Source: Candidatus Electrothrix marina | Lineage (GTDB): Bacteria > Desulfobacterota > Desulfobulbia > Desulfobulbales > Desulfobulbaceae | Direction: 5' to 3' | Assembly (NCBI GenBank): GCA_004028495.1 | Contig: MTKS01000032.1 | Coordinates: 1-10,673 of the forward strand | DNA length: 10,673 bases | Shown here: one piece after another, positions 5,550 to 10,673 of the stretch | Position numbering within the stretch: position 1 is the first letter of the stretch | How the letters are laid out: every line of letters begins with the position of its first letter | Made by a program: the position numbers and the translations under genes | The notes under the pieces: model-generated | Seen by the model: only the letters and a program-made list of their open reading frames with translations | Told to the model about the DNA's origin: nothing | The model's database searches: none

Positions 5550-7319
5550 ATGAAGTTGTCCAGAATTTCTCTTCGTATGTATCTGGTTCTTATGAATTCG
5601 GTACTGCTCTGTCTGCTTTTTCCTTTGCTTACTTTTATTTTTATTCAAAAAACAGCAGACTTTCGTGATGAGCATCTGCGGGAAAATATTGGAGCGATGC
5701 GCAAGGGGATGGAAAACCGCAGCGCCGCGTTGGTGCGCAGTATCGGTTTAAGTGTAGGGCAGGCAGCTGCCGGCTATGATTTCACTTTTCTTTCCGATCT
5801 GATGGCTGAGGTGGTGAAAAATGACCGGGAGATGGTTTATTGCCTGATTATGGATGATAAACGACAGGTTTTAGCTCATCCTGATAAAAATAAGCTGGGG
5901 ACGCGTCTGGACGACAAAATGGCCCGGAGAAACACTGAACAGCTGTGGCCGAATTTTCCGAAGATGTACTCTGACGGGCAGGTCTTGGAGGTTTCTTTCT
6001 TGAAAGAACAGGATGTTCTCGGGAAAACTTCGCTTTTGGAGGCGGTTCTTCCTGTGTATAACGGAGACAAGCTCTGGGGCATCTTGCGTTGCGGTTATAC
6101 GATGCATTTCTTAAACAGTAAAATGATTCAGGAATATCTCCGCTGGGATAAACAGATACACGCCATGAAGGTGTATTTTATCAGTATGATGGCTGTTCTT
6201 CTCTTAATATCTGTTTTTGTCGCTGTGCTCTTCACCCGGCCCCTGCTGCGTGCCCTTGATGTCCTGAGGCGAGGAGTGCATCAGGTTCGTGATGGCGATC
6301 TTGAGCATAAGATCAGGAAGGATTTGGTCTGTAATGAGTTTTCCGACCTGGCGGACTTATTTAACGGTATGACGATCAGTCTCGGAAGCAGCCGAAAGAA
6401 GTTGGCGGACTATAATAAATCCCTTGAAAACAAGGTGGATGAGCGAACCCGTGAACTCAAGGAAGCCCAGGATATTATGATTCGGCAGGCCCATGAGGCG
6501 GGAATGGCTGAAATGGCTGTCGGGGTGCTCCATAATATCGGCAATGCCATCACCCCGGCGAAAATCAGCGCGGCCATGCTGATTACCCGTTTGAAAAACA
6601 GCCCGTTACGGAATAATTTGGCGCGGGTTCTGCATTCGTTGCGGGATATGCTGGAGTTGTCTCAGGGCGATGTCGGCGAAGATCGGAGTCTGAGAATGCA
6701 AAAGATCATTGAGCTTATTCCGGAATCCATTGCTGAAGAGTACGGACAGGTCGAAACCGCGTTGGAACAGATCTGCGACAAACACAGCCATATCGAGGAT
6801 ATTATCCGTCTGCAAAGGCAGTATGCCCGCATTCCCACAGGAGAGCAGCAGCATCTTGATATCAATCGGGTAGCCCGGGATGCCTTGAATATGTTTCATG
6901 AATCGTTGGAGCAGCGGGAGATAGACGTGGAGCTGGCGTTTCAGGAAGTTCCTCCTGTGTTACTTGAGGAGGTGCATTTTTTACAGATTCTCGTCAATTT
7001 GATTAAAAACAGTTATGAGTCCTTTGACGGTGGTAATATAAAAAATAAAAAGATAATATTGTCTTCCTTTTTAGAAGGCGACGAGTCGCATAGTGTGGTA
7101 TTCTCGATTAAAGATAACGGTTGCGGCTTTACGGAGAAAGAGAGGGAAAACTTTTTTCGTTTCGGCTACAGCACCAAGGCCAGAGGCTCGGGGTTCGGGC
7201 TCCACTCCTGTGCCAATTATCTTATCGCCAACAACGGTTCCATTGACGCCGTCAGTGTCGGTCCCGGTATGGGTTCCGAATTTATCCTGCGCCTGCCCGC
7301 CGACACCTCCCCGGAATAA
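5550..7319 (+). CDS. Cache-HAMP sensor histidine kinase with HNIGN-type H-box
   Basis: This is a transmembrane sensor kinase of 589 residues. TM1 is at about 11-33. The extracytoplasmic sensor (about 35-203) has a Cache-like pattern, with VYCLIMDDKRQVLAHPDKNKLG (about 96-117, typical of Cache ligand-binding strands) and LPVYNGDKLWGILRCGY (about 167-183). TM2 is at about 207-229, a HAMP linker at about 230-283, and a coiled coil at about 283-312. The H-box region AEMAVGVLHNIGNAITPAK holds the presumed phospho-accepting His328. The ATPase domain has N-box LVNLIKNSYESF (Asn483, Asn487), G1 DNGCGF (522-527), F-box FFRFGYSTK, G2 GSGFGL (546-551) and G3 GMGSEF (573-578). No receiver domain is attached, so phosphate should pass to a separate receiver, most simply in the hybrid kinase 23 bases downstream. 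The ATG is the first possible start after the in-frame TGA at 5487-5489, although its SD is poor. The HN in place of the usual HE/HD is unusual. Confidence 0.9.
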   Translation: MKLSRISLRMYLVLMNSVLLCLLFPLLTFIFIQKTADFRDEHLRENIGAMRKGMENRSAALVRSIGLSVGQAAAGYDFTFLSDLMAEVVKNDREMVYCLIMDDKRQVLAHPDKNKLGTRLDDKMARRNTEQLWPNFPKMYSDGQVLEVSFLKEQDVLGKTSLLEAVLPVYNGDKLWGILRCGYTMHFLNSKMIQEYLRWDKQIHAMKVYFISMMAVLLLISVFVAVLFTRPLLRALDVLRRGVHQVRDGDLEHKIRKDLVCNEFSDLADLFNGMTISLGSSRKKLADYNKSLENKVDERTRELKEAQDIMIRQAHEAGMAEMAVGVLHNIGNAITPAKISAAMLITRLKNSPLRNNLARVLHSLRDMLELSQGDVGEDRSLRMQKIIELIPESIAEEYGQVETALEQICDKHSHIEDIIRLQRQYARIPTGEQQHLDINRVARDALNMFHESLEQREIDVELAFQEVPPVLLEEVHFLQILVNLIKNSYESFDGGNIKNKKIILSSFLEGDESHSVVFSIKDNGCGFTEKERENFFRFGYSTKARGSGFGLHSCANYLIANNGSIDAVSVGPGMGSEFILRLPADTSPE

Positions 7320-7342
7320 AAAACGTACGGAGATTTTTCAAG

Positions 7343-9484
7343 ATGATAAACGGCAATAACCGAATATTGATCATTGATGATGACCACGATATATGGAAGT
7401 CGTATCAGCTCGTTTTGCAACCGAACAGCCGGGATGAGACATCCAGTATCAGTCGGCTGAATGCTCTGCTTCTGGCGGAGCACCCTCCGGAGAACCCGCT
7501 TCCTTCGGAAGAAACGCCGGATTTTGAGCTTTCCTATGCGTCTCAAGGCCGGGAAGGTTATGCAATGGTTAAGCAAGCGATCCGTGATCAGCAGCCGTTC
7601 GCCATAGCCTTTGTTGACATTCGTATGCCCCCCGGTTGGGACGGCATGGAAACAGCTGCCCGCATTCGAAACTTTGATCCGGATATTGAGATTGTCATTG
7701 TAACCGCCTATTCCGACCGTTCGCGCGAGGAGATAGCCAAGGCTGTCGGAACGCTTCATAAACTGCTTTTTTTTCGTAAGCCCTTTGATCCGGAAGAGCT
7801 TATGCAGGTGGCGGTTTCTCTTTGTGATAAATGGAATACCGGAAAAAGGGAAGATGAGCAGCGCAGGGAGCTGCAAACTATTCTCGACACCAGCCCGGCA
7901 GCTATTTTCAGTGTTGATCAGGAGGATCGGGTCATTGCCTGGAATCAGGCGGCTGAAAAAATCACCGGTTTTTCAGCTGAGGAAGTAAAGGGGAAGGGAT
8001 GTATTTTTCGGGAAATCTCGGAAGATTCATTTTGTCATACCTGTGAAGCGCGAGACAATCCTCAGAGCCGGGGATCGGATCGTGAGCTGAAAATCACAGC
8101 AAAGGACGGCACTTTGAAGATGATCTCTCTCTATGTTGCTCAGACTGCCTTGAAGAAGGAGAACAGTGCGATGACGATCTGCAGCTTCTGGGATATCACA
8201 ACTCTGAAGGAAGGGGAACAGGCCCTTTCGCAAAGCAACCGACGGTTGCAGGAAAAGATCGCCACTAATGAACGCCTGCAGGCGGAAAGTCTGCGTCTGC
8301 AACAGGAACTCCATCAGGCCCAGAAGATGGAGGCCATCGGCCTCATGGCAGGGGGCGTGGCCCATGATCTGAATAATATCTTGGCATCCATTGTCGGCTA
8401 TCCCCAGCTGATACGATTTCAGCTGCCTGATAATAAAAAACTGCACGAACTGGCCCTGGCTGTTGAAGAGGCCGGTGAACGGGCTGCCGCAGTGGTTGAT
8501 GATCTTTTGACGGTGGCACGGGGAGTGGCTGTAGTCAAACAGGTCGCCGACCTGAATACCTTGATTGAAAATTATCTTGCCTCGACAGAAGCAAAGGAAG
8601 TGCATAAGCTGCATCCCGAGGTTATGCTGTCCGCCGACCTGAATTCGCAACCTTTGCACATTAGCTGCTCACCGATCCATATCGCGAAATGTCTTATGAA
8701 TTTGGTGAATAACGCGGCAGAGGCCATTGAAGGGAAAGGAGAAGTCGTTATTGCGACAAGCAGGCAGGAGGTAGTTGAGGATTCGAGCAATTCTGCCTGC
8801 AAGGTACAGCCGGGCCGATATGCTGTCCTGCGTGTTCGTGATAATGGGCCGGGGATCTCGGAAGAAGACCGGGAACGGATTTTTGAGCCCTTTTATACCA
8901 AGAAGGCTATGGGACGAAGCGGTACCGGACTGGGGCTGGCTGTAGTCTGGAATACGGCTCTGGATCATAACGGTTCAGTGAGCGTGAGCAGTGTCAGGGG
9001 GCAGGGGACGAGCTTTACTCTCCTTTTTCCTCTGACCGATGAAGAAATTTCCCGGAGCCGGGAAGCGGAGCCCGGTCTTGAAGAGTTGACCGGCACCGGA
9101 ACTGTCATGGTGGTGGATGATGATGTCCGGCAGCTTAACCTTGCCTGCGGTATGCTGAAGGTCCTTGGCTACGAAGTCATAAAGGCATCCAGCGGTGAAG
9201 AGGCCTTGCAGCTCTTGGCTGACCAGCCAGTTGGCCAATCGGCTGATCAACCGGTGGATTTGTTGGTCCTGGATATGCTCATGCCCGGCATGAACGGTCG
9301 CCATACCTATGAAGAGGCAAAGAAGCTCTATCCGGCACAGAAGGCAATCATCTCCAGCGGTTTTGCAGCGGATAAAGAGGTGCGGAAGGCGCAGGAGCTG
9401 GGTGCCGGTAAATTTATCAAGAAGCCGTATACTCTAAAACAATTGGGCCTTGCGGTCCGTGACGAGTTGGCATCCTTGCGATAA
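7343..9484 (+). CDS. Hybrid sensor kinase: REC - PAS - HisKA - HATPase - REC
   Basis: This is a soluble hybrid kinase of 713 residues. REC1 (about 6-163) has acidic Asp12-Asp14, phosphorylation site Asp92 in FVDIRMPPGWDG, Thr121 and Lys146-Pro147. It is longer than a usual receiver because about 30 extra polar residues (about 26-57) lie between its first helix and second strand. The PAS domain (about 173-290) carries a Cys cluster, Cys220-x10-Cys231-x2-Cys234. After a coiled coil (about 291-330) come the H-box with His341 in GGVAHDLNNILA, N-box NLVNNAAEAI (453-462), G1 DNGPG (500-504), F-box IFEPFYTKK, G2 GTGLGL (527-532) and G3 GQGTSF (553-558). REC2 (about 586-710) has Asp592-Asp594, phosphorylation site Asp644, Ser671-Ser672 and Lys694. 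No membrane segment or DNA-binding domain is present, so output must go to an unseen partner. An SD-like GGAGA (7329-7333) precedes the ATG. The kinase gene upstream ends 23 bases before, which suggests one operon and phosphotransfer into REC1. Confidence 0.92.
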   Translation: MINGNNRILIIDDDHDIWKSYQLVLQPNSRDETSSISRLNALLLAEHPPENPLPSEETPDFELSYASQGREGYAMVKQAIRDQQPFAIAFVDIRMPPGWDGMETAARIRNFDPDIEIVIVTAYSDRSREEIAKAVGTLHKLLFFRKPFDPEELMQVAVSLCDKWNTGKREDEQRRELQTILDTSPAAIFSVDQEDRVIAWNQAAEKITGFSAEEVKGKGCIFREISEDSFCHTCEARDNPQSRGSDRELKITAKDGTLKMISLYVAQTALKKENSAMTICSFWDITTLKEGEQALSQSNRRLQEKIATNERLQAESLRLQQELHQAQKMEAIGLMAGGVAHDLNNILASIVGYPQLIRFQLPDNKKLHELALAVEEAGERAAAVVDDLLTVARGVAVVKQVADLNTLIENYLASTEAKEVHKLHPEVMLSADLNSQPLHISCSPIHIAKCLMNLVNNAAEAIEGKGEVVIATSRQEVVEDSSNSACKVQPGRYAVLRVRDNGPGISEEDRERIFEPFYTKKAMGRSGTGLGLAVVWNTALDHNGSVSVSSVRGQGTSFTLLFPLTDEEISRSREAEPGLEELTGTGTVMVVDDDVRQLNLACGMLKVLGYEVIKASSGEEALQLLADQPVGQSADQPVDLLVLDMLMPGMNGRHTYEEAKKLYPAQKAIISSGFAADKEVRKAQELGAGKFIKKPYTLKQLGLAVRDELASLR
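9218..9256 (+). repeat. In-gene 24-bp partial duplication inside the hybrid kinase REC2
   Basis: The 24-base unit at 9218-9241 (encoding ADQPVGQS) is followed by a partial second copy at 9242-9256 (ADQPV). It lies between helix 2 and strand 3 of REC2, before the DLLVLDM strand that carries the phosphorylation site Asp644, so it lengthens a surface loop and keeps the frame. The third-base changes between copies indicate that the duplication is not very recent. Confidence 0.6.
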
Positions 9485-9542
9485 TCGGGAAAATCAAAAA
9501 AAAACAGAGAGCAGTATCCCATAGCGAGAGAAAAACGAGAGT

Positions 9543-9767
9543 ATGACTGACCAAAGCATAACGATTTCCATCAGGGATGAATATATAGAGCTGTACAAAC
9601 TCCTTAAGCTGGCAGATTTGGCTTCCAGCGGCGGGGAAGCAAAATATATGATCAGTGAAGGGCTGGTCCGGGTGAACGGAGAGCCGGAAAGCAGAAAGCG
9701 GAGAAAGACCAGGGTGGATGAGACCGTGCAATGCAACGGGGTGGAGATACGAGTCATTGCCGAATGA
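9543..9767 (+). CDS. Small S4-domain RNA-binding protein, YbcJ type
   Basis: This is a 74-residue single-domain S4 protein. The S4 signature is clear: LYKLLKLADLASSGGEAKYMISEGLVRVNGEPESRKRRK in outline (about 17-55), with the first strand and helix, the GEAK helix that contacts RNA, the turn VRVNGEPE and a basic RKRRK cluster (51-55), ending in GVEIRVIAE. Length and layout match E. coli YbcJ (about 70 residues). S4 domains bind structured RNA such as rRNA or tRNA, but the exact target of this subfamily is not certain. An ACGAGAG sequence ends just before the ATG (9535-9541), with a near copy at 9524-9530. It lies 58 bases after the hybrid kinase and may be co-transcribed with it, but its role is more likely general translation or ribosome quality control. 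Confidence 0.88.
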   Translation: MTDQSITISIRDEYIELYKLLKLADLASSGGEAKYMISEGLVRVNGEPESRKRRKTRVDETVQCNGVEIRVIAE

Positions 9768-9844
9768 GGATCTATTCTCCGGTGGACTTTTGCGGTGTAT
9801 TGCGCTAAATATCCTTCCTTGAAATCGATCAATCTTTAGGAAAT

Positions 9845-9925
9845 GTAGGGGCAGACCTGTGTGTCTGCCCGGCATGAAGGGGCGAACACATAGGTTTGCC
9901 CCTACGGCACCCGAATTAATAATAC
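9845..9925 (+). repeat. Dispersed palindromic repeat, copy 2
   Basis: This better-preserved copy is built from two GC-rich hairpins. GGGCAGAC pairs perfectly with GTCTGCCC (about 9849-9870), and GGGGCGAAC pairs with GTTTGCCCC (about 9879-9902, one G-U pair). The outer ends GTAGGGGCAGACCT (from 9845) and AGGTTTGCCCCTAC (to 9904) are also complementary with one mismatch, so the unit could form one long hairpin or a two-armed structure. Past the palindrome, CGGCACCCG and AATAATAC are shared with the copy at 231-320. It fills most of the 171-base gap between the S4 gene and purB and ends 13 bases before the purB ATG. No coding capacity or target duplication is apparent. Confidence 0.75.
9896..9923 (+). 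promoter_or_regulatory. Possible purB promoter inside repeat copy 2
   Basis: TTGCCC (9896-9901) and AATAAT (9918-9923) are separated by 16 bases and resemble a sigma-70 -35 (four of six) and -10 (five of six). Transcription would start near 9930, nine bases before the purB ATG, leaving a short leader with a weak GAAAG SD. Both boxes belong to the conserved part of the repeat. This is a sequence match only. Confidence 0.3.
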
Positions 9926-9938
9926 TCAATCGAAAGAT

Positions 9939-10673
9939 ATGAACAGAGATATTTATCAGGAACCCTTGGTTAGTCGTTATACTTCCCCGGAAATGCAGGA
10001 ACTCTTTTCTGAGCGATTTAAATTTACCACTTGGCGGCGATGCTGGATTGCCCTGGCAGAGGCTCAGCATGAACTGGGCCTGAAAATGGTTACCCAGGAG
10101 ATGATTGATGAGCTCAAGGCACATGCCGAGGATATTGATTTCGAGGTGGCAGCCGCCAAAGAAAAAGAGATCCGCCATGATGTGATGGCCCATGTCTATG
10201 CCTATGGCCTGCAATGCCCCAAGGCAGAAGCCATTATTCATCTGGGTGCTACTTCTCAGTTCGTGGTCTGCAATACCGACCTGATCATCCAGAAGAAGGC
10301 ACTTCAACTGATCAAAAAGACCCTGATCAACACCATTGCCAATCTTTCCTCCTTCTGCCGTGAGTATAAGGATCTGGCCACCCTGGGTTTTACCCATTAT
10401 CAGCCTGCCCAGCCCACCACCGTGGGCAAGCGTAATACCCTTTATATTCAAGATCTGCTCATGGATCTGGAGTATATCGAGGCCTTGGAACAACAGGTCA
10501 AGGCCAGAGGAGCCAAGGGCACTGTGGGCACCCAGGCCACTTTCCTGGAGTTGTTTCAGGGAGATCATGCCAAGGTGCGCGAGTTGGATCGGCTGGTCTC
10601 CGAGAAACTGGGCTTTGCCACGGTTTTTGCGGTCACCGGCCAGACCTATCCTCGTAAACTGGACATGAAAACC
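9939..10673 (+). CDS. purB: Adenylosuccinate lyase PurB, N-terminal 245 codons (runs off 3' edge)
   Basis: PurB carries out two purine-synthesis steps: SAICAR to AICAR plus fumarate, and adenylosuccinate to AMP plus fumarate. The frame is open from the ATG to the window end. Visible family features are SRYTSPEM and FTTWRRCWIALAEAQ (residues 12-42), RHDVMAHV with His80, the GATS region IIHLGATSQFVV (99-110) with His101, LGFTHYQPAQPTTVGKR with the catalytic His153 (about 149-165), GTVGTQATFLELFQGDH and TGQTYPRK (233-240). From memory, the spacing and wording resemble the clade that includes the animal enzyme (ADSL) more than the E. coli or B. subtilis types. In the GATS region, Cys111 stands where the animal enzyme has Asp (GDNTD there, VCNTD here). 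The signature loop with the catalytic serine and the C-terminal half lie beyond the window. The repeat copy 13 bases upstream probably contributes the leader or promoter. Confidence 0.95.
   Translation, partial: MNRDIYQEPLVSRYTSPEMQELFSERFKFTTWRRCWIALAEAQHELGLKMVTQEMIDELKAHAEDIDFEVAAAKEKEIRHDVMAHVYAYGLQCPKAEAIIHLGATSQFVVCNTDLIIQKKALQLIKKTLINTIANLSSFCREYKDLATLGFTHYQPAQPTTVGKRNTLYIQDLLMDLEYIEALEQQVKARGAKGTVGTQATFLELFQGDHAKVRELDRLVSEKLGFATVFAVTGQTYPRKLDMKT

Noticed and set aside
5471..5668. 65-codon forward frame that overlaps the end of the membrane gene and the start of the kinase
   Set aside because: It is Ser-rich, lacks a domain, and the kinase TM1 in the other frame explains the sequence better.
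7217..7876. 219-codon reverse frame over the kinase/hybrid-kinase junction
   Set aside because: It is antisense to the conserved G2/G3 boxes of one kinase and REC1 of the next, with no recognisable motif.
8027..8659. 210-codon reverse frame inside the hybrid kinase
   Set aside because: It is the shadow of the PAS and HisKA coding region, with no motif and no plausible start context.
9768..9800. CCGGTGGA shared between the gaps after yfcD (about 4025) and after the S4 gene (about 9780)
   Set aside because: Only about nine bases match and the flanks diverge, so chance is enough.
9845..9925. Paired hairpins considered as a CRISPR fragment or riboswitch
   Set aside because: There is no repeat-spacer periodicity, no riboswitch core is recognised, and a sequence relative occurs upstream of an unrelated gene, which fits a dispersed repeat better.
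9417..10568. Long reverse-strand open frame (383 codons) covering the S4 gene and purB
   Set aside because: It is antisense to two clearly recognised proteins, shows no domain and has a composition typical of a shadow frame over codon-biased genes.

Overview
The window is a 10.7 kb piece of a bacterial chromosome with every supported gene on the + strand. Base composition is fairly balanced. The gene content points to a Gram-negative, sensor-rich bacterium: an RlmK-RlmL fusion methyltransferase, a Tll0287-like c-type haem sensor protein and two histidine kinases. My inference is a sulfate-reducer-type Desulfobacterota (Desulfobulbales-like). I see no transposase, integrase, phage gene, CRISPR array, tRNA or rRNA.

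Layout. (1) 1-129 is the last 42 codons of a histidine kinase. (2) A spacer (130-351) carries a short perfect hairpin and the first copy (about 231-320) of a diverged palindromic repeat, followed by an unrecognised helical protein (352-1032). (3) A housekeeping pair follows: the 23S rRNA methyltransferase RlmKL (1199-3457) and a YfcD-type Nudix hydrolase (3457-3993), joined by a one-base stop/start overlap. (4) A signalling block (4119-9484) holds four closely spaced genes: a membrane-anchored single-haem CXXCH protein with a HAMP-like tail, a small four-helix membrane protein, a Cache-HAMP histidine kinase with an unusual HNIGN H-box, and a REC-PAS-HisKA-HATPase-REC hybrid kinase. (5) A short S4 RNA-binding protein of the YbcJ type (9543-9767) is followed by the second repeat copy (9845-9925) and the first 245 codons of adenylosuccinate lyase purB (9939 to the window edge).

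How the parts may work together. The most interesting region is the signalling block. It looks like a redox or ligand-sensing phosphorelay in which a periplasmic haem protein, an unknown membrane protein and a Cache kinase could feed a two-receiver hybrid kinase. No DNA-binding output domain is encoded here, so the target is not visible. The housekeeping genes (rlmKL, yfcD, S4, purB) are ordinary. The repeat copies sit just upstream of two unrelated genes, and both end in an AT-rich block that could serve as a -10 element.
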